Positions 51,315 to 60,450 of a stretch of 64,000 nucleotides of DNA are shown piece after piece (within the stretch, counting starts at the first letter, position 1; each line of letters opens with the position of its first letter). The notes beneath the pieces are model-generated. The model ran no database searches. It was not told the DNA's origin and was given only the letters and a program-made list of their open reading frames with translations. The DNA is from Paenibacillus typhae. Lineage in GTDB: Bacteria > Bacillota > Bacilli > Paenibacillales > Paenibacillaceae. Made by a program: the position numbers and the translations under genes. The DNA lies in assembly GCF_900099765.1 (NCBI RefSeq), contig NZ_FNDX01000019.1, forward strand, positions 38,526 through 102,525, read 5' to 3'.

Positions 51315-53369
51315 TTATTGCAGCACCAGGACGCCAAATCCGTCCATAATGAACTTACCTTCCAGCGTTCGGCCGGTCAGTAAATCTGTACGGGCCTCCT
51401 TGAGCAGAATTTCCACAGGCAGCTCGTTATAGTTGAGCAGGAAGGTCAGGCTGGCTGACTCGCTGCTGCGGACCTGCAGCTCCACCTCGGCCGGCAGCTC
51501 CAGCCATCCGGCAGCAGGAGAGGCAAGCTCCAGGCTGTCTATAATTCTAACAGCTGCTTCCTCATTGAATACAGCCCCGTAATACCATACCTCGCCGCGG
51601 CCGCGTTTGTTCCGTGTAACCGCAGGCTTGCCGGCATAATAATCGCTGGCATAGGTACCCATCACCTCTACCGTATCGGCTTCCACATGCAGAATATCAT
51701 TGAAGGAATCTGCGCCGGTCAGCTCATCACTTCCATGGGCCCACTTAATGGTTGTCGGAAGGCGTCTGCCTTTGACCATAGTGAATTCTTCAACGGTAAT
51801 TCCGCACAGCTCTTTGGCTGCTCCCGGGAAAGCACGCATATAGCATTGGCCCCGGGAATCTTTATAACCGGTCCGGCAGCCGAAGATCAGCCTGCCGCCC
51901 TGCTGTACGTACTCATCCAGCAGAGCTGCCGTTTCATCAGTCATGATCGCGGGATGCGGATAGACCAGCACCTGATAGCGGGACAATTCCTCAGCGGTTG
52001 TCTTGCTTCGTAAATACAGTATGTCTGTAGGAATGTGCTTATGTTGAAGCGCCTTGAACCACTCTTTGTTGCTCTGCCACATGAACGGCCCGTGCCAGAT
52101 GTCGTATTCGCCGTCCCACTCATTATCGTAATCGCGCACGATGGCGATGGATGCCTTGGCTGTTGTGCCGATAATGCTCTTGCCCGCCGCGCCAAGCTCC
52201 TTCCCGATCTCCGCTGCTTCCCGAACTCTGCGGTTCGGCAGATTATGATAGTCATTGATGCCGTGCCAGTAAATCTCGTTGCCCATGGTAGCTGTTCTCC
52301 AGCGAAAGTAGAGTACCATATCGGCGCCGTGGGCAATGGACTGGTATGTCCAAAGACGCATCTGCCCGGGTTTAGGGGATGGCATATCCATCCGGTTAAC
52401 CCAGCCTCCAGGTCCGGACTGTTGCTCCATGATGCAATAGTTAGGGCTGATCGAACGCACTACCGATAACGATAAGCTCCAGCTGCGGTCAGCTAGCGGA
52501 TTCCGCTCATTCTGATCATTAGAGATGCTGGAGAACTGCGGATAGGAATCATAGCTGAAGAAGTCGAGCATTTCATCGTTCAGCTCATGGCTGTCGAGAT
52601 GACCGAACAAGCCGTTAGTTGTCACCCATTGCCCAGGGGCCTTTTCCCGGAGGATGTCAGCCTGTACTTTGGCAAACGAAATAGCATTGTCGGAGATAAA
52701 ACGCTTCTCGTCCAGCGCCTGATGCGGGTTGGGCTGCCCGGGAACCGGGGTAGGGCGCGGCAGGAAAACCTGGGACCAGCTGGTATAGCTCTGGTTCCAG
52801 AAAACCGCACCCCAGGCTTCGTTCAGCTTATCCAGCGTGCCATATTTCTGCTGCAGCCATTCCCGGAAAGCAGTGTGATCGCTTTCAGAGTAGAATACGT
52901 TAATCTCACAATTCAGTTCATTGTCAATCTGCCAGCCGGCGACACCGGGGTGGCTGCTGTAACGCTCGGCCATTTGAGTCACGATCCGGGCACACAGCTC
53001 ACGGTACTTCGGACTGCTGTAATTATAATGCCGGCGCATGCCATGCTGCAGGGTTACGCCTTCTTGAGTTACGTTAAGCACTTCAGGATATTTTTCTGTC
53101 AGCCAGGCAGGAGGTGTAGCCGTTGGTGTTCCAAGGATCACCTTGAGTCCATGGCTATGCGCCAGATCAATGGCTCTGTCGAACAGCCCGAACTGAAAGC
53201 GGCCTTCCTCCGGTTCAAAAATGGACCAGGCAAACTCGCCCATCCGGACAATGGTAAAGCCTGTCTCTACCATGCGGCGGTAATCGTCATCCCACATTTC
53301 CTCCGGCCAGTGCTCCGGATAATAACAAACACCAAGCTCGAACTTCTGGTCAGCCACAGGTTTCTTCAT
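51315..53369 (-). CDS. GH42 beta-galactosidase
   Basis: 684 aa, normal for the family. TIM-barrel domain with acid/base Glu151 in WQIDNEL and nucleophile Glu315 in NYCIMEQQSG; the trimerisation domain (about 390-600) and a C-terminal beta domain follow. No signal peptide, so it acts in the cytoplasm on imported galactosides such as galacto-oligosaccharides or plant-derived fragments. GGAGG spaced 5 bp from the ATG at 53369 is preferred to the ATG at 53372. Divergent from an AraC regulator; no sugar transporter is adjacent. Confidence 0.93.
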   Translation of the reverse strand: MKKPVADQKFELGVCYYPEHWPEEMWDDDYRRMVETGFTIVRMGEFAWSIFEPEEGRFQFGLFDRAIDLAHSHGLKVILGTPTATPPAWLTEKYPEVLNVTQEGVTLQHGMRRHYNYSSPKYRELCARIVTQMAERYSSHPGVAGWQIDNELNCEINVFYSESDHTAFREWLQQKYGTLDKLNEAWGAVFWNQSYTSWSQVFLPRPTPVPGQPNPHQALDEKRFISDNAISFAKVQADILREKAPGQWVTTNGLFGHLDSHELNDEMLDFFSYDSYPQFSSISNDQNERNPLADRSWSLSLSVVRSISPNYCIMEQQSGPGGWVNRMDMPSPKPGQMRLWTYQSIAHGADMVLYFRWRTATMGNEIYWHGINDYHNLPNRRVREAAEIGKELGAAGKSIIGTTAKASIAIVRDYDNEWDGEYDIWHGPFMWQSNKEWFKALQHKHIPTDILYLRSKTTAEELSRYQVLVYPHPAIMTDETAALLDEYVQQGGRLIFGCRTGYKDSRGQCYMRAFPGAAKELCGITVEEFTMVKGRRLPTTIKWAHGSDELTGADSFNDILHVEADTVEVMGTYASDYYAGKPAVTRNKRGRGEVWYYGAVFNEEAAVRIIDSLELASPAAGWLELPAEVELQVRSSESASLTFLLNYNELPVEILLKEARTDLLTGRTLEGKFIMDGFGVLVLQ

Positions 53370-53512
53370 CATAACCTCCAAATGTAAAAAGATGCTTTAA
53401 ACAATCTATAAATCTATTGTAATAGCAGCACTGAGCTGTCTTATATAACATAATCTTGCTATTATATGATTATATTGCGTGCTGAACATCCAAAGGGAAA
53501 AGGAGAAAGGCA

Positions 53513-54346
53513 ATGATGAAACAACGGGTGCTTCCGGCTCCGGCTTATGCCCATTATGTCTGTTATCCGGAATTTATCGGGCATTACAGCGATTTCCCGC
53601 AGCATGCGGAGCGCAGGAGCGAAGGGATGCTGAACAGCTACAATCTGCATCTGGTTTTTGGCGGTTCGGGGTATGTGTTTCAGAATGGTATAAGGATACC
53701 GATGGGCATGGGCAGAGGTTTTCTCTATCCCAGAGGTGCTTATCAGCAGTATGGCTCAGATCCCGTTCAGCCATGGGAGGTACGCTGGGTCCATTTCAGC
53801 ACCTCGCTTTCCCTGCCATTATTGGAGGAAGCTGACCAGTCGCAGGGATACTTTTTCACATTCGACCTGAATGCCGGACTTGAAAATAGGTTTGAAGAGA
53901 TGTACCTCTTAAGTAACGCCTACGAGACACAGAACGAGCCCTGCTTGTCAGCTGTGCTGTATGAAATTCTTGTCACCCTGCTGCAGAACTCCGAGCCTCT
54001 GCACGGATCGGTTCCGCTGGAAATCCGCCATTCGATCCGCCGCACAGCTGATATTATCCATAATGAATGTGAGCGGCCATGGACGCTGGAAAGCATGTCG
54101 CGGCTTGCTGGATACAGCAGCTATCATTTTCTGCGGCTGTTCCGCTCCACCATGGGGAAGACGCCTAACCGCTATTTGAGCGAATGCCGGCTGGCCAGAG
54201 CCAAGCTGCTGCTGGTCTCTACGGAATTTCCGGTTGAGCGAATCGCGCTCCAGAGCGGCTTCCAGCAGTCCAGCTATTTTATCAAGGTATTCAAAGAAGC
54301 AGAAGGACTGCCTCCCAGCCAATACCGCCGTTCTTTCCGTTCATAA
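53513..54346 (+). CDS. AraC family transcriptional regulator
   Basis: 277 aa (276 if the second ATG at 53516 is used). N-terminal cupin-like domain (SYNLHLVFGGSGYVFQNGIR, PRGAYQQYGSD, VHFSTS), C-terminal AraC helix-turn-helix pair (WTLESMSRLAGYSSYHFLRL, FRSTMGKTPNRYLSECRLAR, VERIALQSGFQQSSYFIKVF). Divergent from the GH42 gene with 143 bp between; likely activates it in response to a galactoside. Preceded by AAAGGAGAAAGG. Confidence 0.88.
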   Translation: MMKQRVLPAPAYAHYVCYPEFIGHYSDFPQHAERRSEGMLNSYNLHLVFGGSGYVFQNGIRIPMGMGRGFLYPRGAYQQYGSDPVQPWEVRWVHFSTSLSLPLLEEADQSQGYFFTFDLNAGLENRFEEMYLLSNAYETQNEPCLSAVLYEILVTLLQNSEPLHGSVPLEIRHSIRRTADIIHNECERPWTLESMSRLAGYSSYHFLRLFRSTMGKTPNRYLSECRLARAKLLLVSTEFPVERIALQSGFQQSSYFIKVFKEAEGLPPSQYRRSFRS

Positions 54347-54385
54347 ATTTGGCAGGAGAGAAGGGGAATGTTAACAAACCATGTT

Positions 54386-54416
54386 CATTAAACAGCACTG
54401 GCCGCGCTGTTTAATG
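54386..54416. terminator. hairpin after the AraC gene, terminator-like
   Basis: CATTAAACAGC and GCTGTTTAATG form a perfect 11-bp stem with a 9-base loop, but without a T tract. May end the AraC transcript or form an operator. Confidence 0.5.
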
Positions 54417-54433
54417 GCATATTTGCGCAGAAA

Positions 54434-54498
54434 AGGTTACAACGTGACGGGAAGAGTTACAAATTGGATACAAATCCCTGTGTGTTAGCAACTATAAT
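54434..54498 (+). promoter_or_regulatory. upstream region of the modular secreted-protein operon, with direct repeats
   Basis: GTTACAA occurs at about 54436-54442 and again at 54456-54462 (20-bp period), with GATACAA at about 54467-54473. TATAAT stands at 54493-54498, and the -35 is poor. Direct repeats placed just upstream of a weak -35 suit a tandem-binding activator such as a response regulator; this is inference. Confidence 0.4.
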
Positions 54499-54529
54499 AA
54501 TTCTAGCAAATATTTCTGGGAGGAAATCA

Positions 54530-57109
54530 ATGAGACAGTTCAGAAAAAGATCGGTTGCCCTGCTATTGGGCACCTTGACCGTTGCCCAGCTGGCAGGAAG
54601 CCTGGCGGTGCCTGCAGTTCAGGCTGCGGGCACGCAGCCGTCAGCCGCAGCCTCAGCCGCAGTCAAGATAAGTCCGGTTACAATGTCGGCGGGAGTAACC
54701 GCAGCACTTGAGGATGTAAATATTTGGACACAGTCCGGCGGTAATATATTGACCTATACATTGAAGATTACCAATAACACCAGCTCGACTGTGAATCTGC
54801 AGCGTTACTTTTCAAGAGTCGTCACACCGGGCGGTTCCATTATTCCCGGCAATCCGGTAACCGCAGATGCGACGAAGAAAAAGATCGCTGCCAAGAACAG
54901 CATGAGTATTACATACTATGTAAATATCGGCCAAACCAAATCCCTCTCAGGTGTCAAGATTGCTATGTATGTGTGGGACACCAAAAGCAAGGGATACCTG
55001 AAGCATACCGGTTCCTTCGCTATTCCGGCAGCTTATTCCACAACAGCGGGCTTGGGCAAAAGCATCAATAGCAGGATGAACGACATCCCGGTCTCGGCAA
55101 GCGCCGACTCCCTGCAGCTTTATAAGTACGGCGGCAAAGTATACGCCAAGGTTGGCATCAGCATTACCAATAAAGGCAGCAAAGTACTGGGTGATACGGG
55201 CTACTCGGCATATCTGGTTACCGCAAGCGGAACCTCCTTTGAGCTTGCCTTGAGCAGCTCCCAGACCGGCTATAAGATACAGCCGCAGGAGAAACGGACT
55301 ATTTTTTATCTGACCGAAATCCCTGCTTACCTGAATACGGCGAATATGAAGCTGCAGTTCACCCAGAAGGATGAAACCCTTAAGCTTGAGCTGGCCAAAG
55401 CTTCCTTCAAACTGCCGGCCGCAACCACTCCGGATCTTGTAGTGGCAAGCGGTGCTGTCAAAAAGATGGTCGTTAACAGCAATACTGTAGATACAAAGCT
55501 AACCGGAGCCGCTGTCTATGCAGAGGATGACAAGGCAATCTGGTCCTTCCAGCTGCAGCTCAAAAATACCGGCAACAAGGCGGTGACCCTGCCTGCTTAC
55601 GAATTGTCTGTCAAATCGGCCAAGGGTACAGCGTTCCCCGTTAATGCCAAGGGCCTGAGCGGTCTTACCCTGAAGCCGCTTGAGACCAAGGTCGTTCCGC
55701 TGAATGCAGAAATTCCGCTTCAGGTGGAGCAGTCCTCACTGCAGCTGCAGATGATAGAGGCCGTTACAACCTCTGCCGGTACAGATGCGGGAGGCCCGGG
55801 AGCAGGTGAGGCGGCCGGCGATACGTCTGCAAAGCTTGTTTTTCCGGTTGCCTATTTTACAATTCCGTATACCCTCCGGGCCGATGTGCGCAGCGGTCAG
55901 GAGTACGGAACTACGAACCAGTACGGTACATTCTCCTACAGCCTGCAGTCGCTGCAGCGTTACCCATGGAGGGATGATGATATTGTCCTGGCCAAAGTGA
56001 GAATTACCAATAACCAGTCCGTTAATCTTACCATCCCCGAGCTCAAAGGCGCCCTGAAGCTGGATACCGACAATCTGGCGGCAACAACCGACCTGCTGAT
56101 GGATAAGGATGCGGCGGTGCTTGCACCGGGCCAGTATACGGACATTTCCCTGCTGACCAAAATTCCGTATACGGATGAGTTCAACAATGTGCGTGTTAAT
56201 CTGTCTGTCAAATCGGAAACCGAGAGTATTCCGTTCCTGGACTTCAGCACAACCAGCTTCATCAGCAGTGTGAACCAGCTTAAACGCGGAGACAGCTATG
56301 TGATTACCGGCAAAGGCAAAAATGCCGCCGTTCAGGAAAACAAAACGACAGTCTATGAAGGCAGCAATTTCAACATCCTCTACACCGAGGTTCTGATGAG
56401 CAGCGCCGAGAAACGGCAGAGCAAGATGGCCCGCCTGCAGGCGTACTTCAAAACAGCGGACGGACAATTCTACGAAGCCAAGGTGAACCAGTCAGACAAC
56501 CTGGCGACACCGGGCGGCAAGCAGCTGATCACACTGTGGGCCAAGCTGCCCAAAACAGTTGCAACAACAGAGGTGGCGGCATATCTGGGGGCAGGTGTGA
56601 CAGGCAGCAAGCTCAGTGAGAGCGGAGAACAGCCGACCGGCTTTATCAATGTAGCTTCGCTTCCGCTTACTCCAAAGGCGGTTGTTCCGGCAGCCAATCT
56701 GCAAAACATTGTCCTTTATCCATATACATTAAATGTGCTTACCTCCGATGGACGCCATGTGGAAGCCAGCGATACGGTTAATCTGAACATCACCTATAAC
56801 CTGACACGGGACAACAGCTATGATGCAGGGGAGTCCGAACATAAGCTGGTGCTGCGGATTACCGATCCGTTCGGCCAAATCCAGGACAAAGTGCTGGCAG
56901 TAGGTACAGAGCTGATCGAAGGGAATAACCATACCTATTCCGTGTCCTTTACCCGCAATCAATATAAGCAATTGACCGGCGGCTCCTACAAACTGACCGT
57001 CTACGATGAGTTCCAGGGCGAGCGGCAGGAGCTGGGCAGCCAGCTCTTCACCATGCGGTTTGAACCGCTGCCAAAGCCCTCAGATGAAGAGAAAGAGACA
57101 GAGAAATAA
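54530..57109 (+). CDS. large secreted protein of repeated beta-sandwich-like modules
   Basis: 859 aa with a signal peptide (RSVALLLGTLTVAQLAGSLA, cleavage near VQA). The mature part contains at least four related segments of the type found in DUF4352-like sandwich folds: LTYTLKITNNTSSTVNL (about 75-90), YAKVGISITNKGSKVLG, WSFQLQLKNTGNKAVTLP and VLAKVRITNNQSVNLTIPEL, each followed by a PLETK/KPQEKRTI-type strand. No catalytic motif, transmembrane anchor or LPXTG motif is seen; the C-terminus is charged. Starts a transcription unit with a MacAB-like exporter; I do not recognise the family. GGGAGGAAATCA sets the ATG at 54530. Confidence 0.75.
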   Translation: MRQFRKRSVALLLGTLTVAQLAGSLAVPAVQAAGTQPSAAASAAVKISPVTMSAGVTAALEDVNIWTQSGGNILTYTLKITNNTSSTVNLQRYFSRVVTPGGSIIPGNPVTADATKKKIAAKNSMSITYYVNIGQTKSLSGVKIAMYVWDTKSKGYLKHTGSFAIPAAYSTTAGLGKSINSRMNDIPVSASADSLQLYKYGGKVYAKVGISITNKGSKVLGDTGYSAYLVTASGTSFELALSSSQTGYKIQPQEKRTIFYLTEIPAYLNTANMKLQFTQKDETLKLELAKASFKLPAATTPDLVVASGAVKKMVVNSNTVDTKLTGAAVYAEDDKAIWSFQLQLKNTGNKAVTLPAYELSVKSAKGTAFPVNAKGLSGLTLKPLETKVVPLNAEIPLQVEQSSLQLQMIEAVTTSAGTDAGGPGAGEAAGDTSAKLVFPVAYFTIPYTLRADVRSGQEYGTTNQYGTFSYSLQSLQRYPWRDDDIVLAKVRITNNQSVNLTIPELKGALKLDTDNLAATTDLLMDKDAAVLAPGQYTDISLLTKIPYTDEFNNVRVNLSVKSETESIPFLDFSTTSFISSVNQLKRGDSYVITGKGKNAAVQENKTTVYEGSNFNILYTEVLMSSAEKRQSKMARLQAYFKTADGQFYEAKVNQSDNLATPGGKQLITLWAKLPKTVATTEVAAYLGAGVTGSKLSESGEQPTGFINVASLPLTPKAVVPAANLQNIVLYPYTLNVLTSDGRHVEASDTVNLNITYNLTRDNSYDAGESEHKLVLRITDPFGQIQDKVLAVGTELIEGNNHTYSVSFTRNQYKQLTGGSYKLTVYDEFQGERQELGSQLFTMRFEPLPKPSDEEKETEK

Positions 57110-57143
57110 CGGTCTATTCTAATTCCACAAAGGAGCAGCTTCC

Positions 57144-57857
57144 ATGTTGCGAGTTGAAAATATCAAGCATTCGTTCAAAACCGGCAATGAATGGACAACG
57201 GTTCTGCACGACATTAATTTTACAGTCAACAAAGGGGAGATGGTCGCGCTGCTCGGCAGCTCCGGTTCGGGTAAATCCACCATGCTGAACCTGATGGCGG
57301 GGCTGATGAAGCCGACGGAAGGCCATATCTACATTGCCGGCCATGATATCGTCCAGATGGGCGAGAACAAGCTGGCAGAGTTCCGCCGCAAGCACATCGG
57401 GTTTATCTTTCAGGCTTATGAGCTGATTACAAGCCTTACGGTGCGTGAAAATGTTGAGCTGCCGCTCGTGTTCCAGTCTGTATCCCCCTCGGTGCGCAAG
57501 CAAAAAGCGCTGGCGCTGCTGGAGCAGGTCGGCATCCCGGACAAAGCGGATTTGTTCCCGTCCCAGCTCTCAGGCGGTCAGCAGCAGCGGGTCAGTATTG
57601 CCCGTTCGCTGATTACCGAGCCCTCCGTTATCTTCGCGGATGAGCCGACCGGTAATCTGGATACCCGGACAGAGGAAGAGATTATTGCCATTCTGCTGAA
57701 GCTGAACCAGACTCTGAAGACAACTTTTATTGTTGTCACACATGAACTGGAGGTTGCAGAGCAGATGCAGCGCACCTTCTCCCTGCGTGACGGTTATCTG
57801 ATCAACAATCCTCCTGCAGCAGCAGATGCGAAGTCCGCAGAAGGAGGTACGGGATGA
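57144..57857 (+). CDS. ABC transporter ATP-binding protein (LolD/MacB type)
   Basis: 237 aa. Walker [18 protein letters not shown]-loop FIFQAYELI, signature [14 protein letters not shown], Walker [13 protein letters not shown]. The ADEPTGNLD form is typical of the MacB/LolD/FtsE group, which powers mechanotransmission or export rather than membrane-embedded pumping. Overlaps the permease start by ATGA. It starts 34 bp after the modular secreted protein. Confidence 0.92.
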   Translation: MLRVENIKHSFKTGNEWTTVLHDINFTVNKGEMVALLGSSGSGKSTMLNLMAGLMKPTEGHIYIAGHDIVQMGENKLAEFRRKHIGFIFQAYELITSLTVRENVELPLVFQSVSPSVRKQKALALLEQVGIPDKADLFPSQLSGGQQQRVSIARSLITEPSVIFADEPTGNLDTRTEEEIIAILLKLNQTLKTTFIVVTHELEVAEQMQRTFSLRDGYLINNPPAAADAKSAEGGTG

Positions 57858-59233
57858 AGATCAGGGATATATCACGGATGGCCTGGGATCAGGTCAAACG
57901 GCGCAAGGTGGTTACCGGCCTGTGCATGACAGGAATCTCCATCGGCTGTGCGGCCATTATTGTCGCCCTCAGCATCGGCCAGTCCGCCCAGACTTATGTA
58001 ACAGACGAAGTGAACCGCAATTTCAAAATGGATGAAATCACCGTTACTCCAGGCGGTGGTATTCCATCCCAGGGCGGCGGCAGCGGAGGTGCTGCGCAGA
58101 ACAATGAAAACCTCGACCCCGGTAAGCTCACGGCCCAGAAGCTGGAGATTATTAAGAGCCTGAATCATGTTGTGGCGGCTGCACCTTTTGAAGACGCCGG
58201 ATATATGCAGATGCTGACGGTTGATAATAAAATTGCCGATGTTCAAGTAAAAGCAACAGACCTGCGGACGCTTAAGGAGTTCGGCTTTAAATTCAAGCAG
58301 GGCGGTGTTACCGATCTTCCGGGTATGGTGGTACTCAATTACGGGGCGACACTCGGTCTGATTGACAACGAGACCCGTCAAAAGCTGTATGAGCAGATGG
58401 GGGCAGACCCGTTTAATTCGGACCTCATGAACCAGTACAACAGCTTGTCTGTGCTTCCTTCAGAGATGTACAGGCAGCAGGTGCAGCTTCAGGCAACGGA
58501 TTATTCAACCGCGGAGGGTAAAGTCAAGCTCAGCTCGGCGCTCCAGGTGGGCGGTATTCTGGCTACGGCAGAAGGAACGGATGACCTGCGGGCCTCATAT
58601 GAAAAAATCATGTACGTTTCGCTTGAAACGGCTGCTATGCTGACCGAGCAATTGTCTTTCGGCATTAATAACGGCATGTCTCCGAATGTAGAGGAAAACA
58701 GCTACAAAACCGTCACGGTAAAGGTGGACAGCACAGACAACATCAAATCAGTGGAAGCCATGATCCAGAAGCTGAATCTGAACGCCATGGATAATCTGTA
58801 TCAGCAGGAGATGCTCAAGGAGCAGTTCGATATGATAAAAATGGCTGCGCTCGGCATCGGGGTATTCATCCTGGTGATCGCATCTATCTCCATTATTGTA
58901 GCCATGACGATGTCCACGCATCAGCGCAGACGGCAGATCGGCATAATGAAGGTGCTGGGCGCCAACATGGGGCAAATCCGCAACATGTTCATTACGGAAG
59001 CGGCTTTGCTCGGACTTCTCGGGGGACTGCTGGGTGTGCTTTTCTCGTATCTGATTATCATGGGGCTTAATAAGCTGGTTGGTACAGCAGGTGACAGCCT
59101 GAACTTCTTTATCCCGTTAACGACCATTCCGGTGGGACTGGCCTTTGCCATTATGACGGGGGTGCTGTCAGGGATTTACCCGGCAATCAGTGCATCCAGA
59201 ACCGACGCGCTTACAGCGATTAAACGGGATTAG
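57854..59233 (+). CDS. MacB-like ABC transporter permease (FtsX fold)
   Basis: 459 aa. TM1 near 20-42, then a large extracellular domain (about 45-320) with a Gly/Ser/Gln-rich loop (PGGGIPSQGGGSGG), then three membrane segments with the FtsX-family motif RRRQIGIMKVLGANMGQIRN (about 357-376) and the ending SRTDALTAIKRD. Four-TM MacB topology. Works with the ATPase before it and the adaptor after it. Confidence 0.9.
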   Translation: MKIRDISRMAWDQVKRRKVVTGLCMTGISIGCAAIIVALSIGQSAQTYVTDEVNRNFKMDEITVTPGGGIPSQGGGSGGAAQNNENLDPGKLTAQKLEIIKSLNHVVAAAPFEDAGYMQMLTVDNKIADVQVKATDLRTLKEFGFKFKQGGVTDLPGMVVLNYGATLGLIDNETRQKLYEQMGADPFNSDLMNQYNSLSVLPSEMYRQQVQLQATDYSTAEGKVKLSSALQVGGILATAEGTDDLRASYEKIMYVSLETAAMLTEQLSFGINNGMSPNVEENSYKTVTVKVDSTDNIKSVEAMIQKLNLNAMDNLYQQEMLKEQFDMIKMAALGIGVFILVIASISIIVAMTMSTHQRRRQIGIMKVLGANMGQIRNMFITEAALLGLLGGLLGVLFSYLIIMGLNKLVGTAGDSLNFFIPLTTIPVGLAFAIMTGVLSGIYPAISASRTDALTAIKRD

Positions 59234-59280
59234 CGGTTAGCATTATAGTTAATGTATTTCAAGCTGAAAGGAAGCCCACA

Positions 59281-60378
59281 ATGAAAAGAATAATCAAGCG
59301 GAGCCTGAAATGGCTTATTATCGCAGCAATCATTATAGGCGCTGGATATATGCTGTACGGTAAAATGTTTAAGGCCGAGGAACCGGAAATGGTGATGGAG
59401 CCGCCGCAGGTGATCAGCTTCCCGGTAACCGAGGAAACCGTGACCAGCTCGGTTCAGGTCAAGGGGAAATCCCAGTACCAGGAGGAGACGCTGGTCTATG
59501 CACCGTTTGCCTCCAAGGTAACCGGTTGGAAGGTGGAGAACGGCGGGCAGGTCAAGAAGGGCGATGTGCTGTTTACCCTTGACCAGTCTACGCTCAAGAA
59601 CGAGATTGCCCAGACGGAGGCGGCGATCCGCAAGGCGGAGCTCGAGGCGGAGCTTAACGCTTTTGTCAGCCAGCAGGAGGATGAGAGTGCAGCTCCGATC
59701 GGTACGGAGGCAGAACGCCTCAAGGCATTGGCTGCCGAAGAGGCTGCCCGGCTGAACGAGGAGCTGAATCAGGTCAACGCCGAAATCCAGCAGCAGGAGC
59801 TCAAGGATAAGAAGGCTAAACTGAACACCGCTGTATATCATGCGCCGGCTACAGGGATTTTCCTGTATGACAGCAGCACTGAACGGCCGCAGACAGTGAC
59901 AGACAACCAGTATATCGGCAAAATTGTCGATCTGAACAAGCTGGAGTTCATTGCTTCAGTCGGGGAGCAGGACATTTTCAAGATCAAGCAGGGGATGAAA
60001 GTTAATGTGAAAATGACGGCTATGAAGGATCTGATTCTCAGCGGAGAAGTGACGGAGGTCTCCAAGTTTGCGACCAACACGACCGGACAGAATTCGGCCG
60101 GCCAGGTTCCGCAATTTGATGTGGTCATTTCGCTGCAGCCAGACGAGCATCTGATCGGCGGGTTAAGCCTGAGCGGGGATATCGAGACCTCGCGCCGGGA
60201 GAATGCGGTAGTGGTCTCCAGCATGGCTGTGATGCATGAAGGCGACCAGACCTTTGTCATGCTGGATAAGGGTAACGGGGTTTATGAACGGAAGGAGATT
60301 AAGATCGGACTGGAGACTTCAGATAAAACAGAGGTTCTGAGCGGGCTGAAGGCCGGGGATACGGTCGTTCTGCAATAG
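59281..60378 (+). CDS. HlyD/MacA-like membrane adaptor protein
   Basis: 365 aa. One N-terminal membrane segment (about 10-27), a lipoyl/barrel-sandwich half-motif (VYAPFASKVTGWKVENGGQV), a coiled coil with charged heptads (about 100-185), the second lipoyl half (AVYHAPATGIFLYDSSTE) and a beta-barrel/proximal domain (GMKVNVKMTAMKDL). Typical adaptor of the MacA group; in Gram-positives such adaptors reach into the wall. The C-terminal VVLQ is the usual end. Completes the four-gene unit; terminator at 60391-60428. Confidence 0.9.
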   Translation: MKRIIKRSLKWLIIAAIIIGAGYMLYGKMFKAEEPEMVMEPPQVISFPVTEETVTSSVQVKGKSQYQEETLVYAPFASKVTGWKVENGGQVKKGDVLFTLDQSTLKNEIAQTEAAIRKAELEAELNAFVSQQEDESAAPIGTEAERLKALAAEEAARLNEELNQVNAEIQQQELKDKKAKLNTAVYHAPATGIFLYDSSTERPQTVTDNQYIGKIVDLNKLEFIASVGEQDIFKIKQGMKVNVKMTAMKDLILSGEVTEVSKFATNTTGQNSAGQVPQFDVVISLQPDEHLIGGLSLSGDIETSRRENAVVVSSMAVMHEGDQTFVMLDKGNGVYERKEIKIGLETSDKTEVLSGLKAGDTVVLQ

Positions 60379-60390
60379 ATTCCAATACAA

Positions 60391-60428
60391 GAGGGAGCTG
60401 CGGCTGTTGATGCCGGAGCTCCCTTTTT
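60391..60428. terminator. Rho-independent terminator
   Basis: AGGGAGCTGCGGC pairs with GCCGGAGCTCCCT around TGTTGAT, followed by TTTT. Confidence 0.9.
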
Positions 60429-60450
60429 ATCTGCTGATCATTTGTCTGTC

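Noticed and set aside
53479..53835. Alternative + strand frame starting just before the AraC gene
   Set aside because: Out of frame with the AraC domains, Cys/Arg-rich and without family features; the ATG at 53513 starts a full AraC protein.
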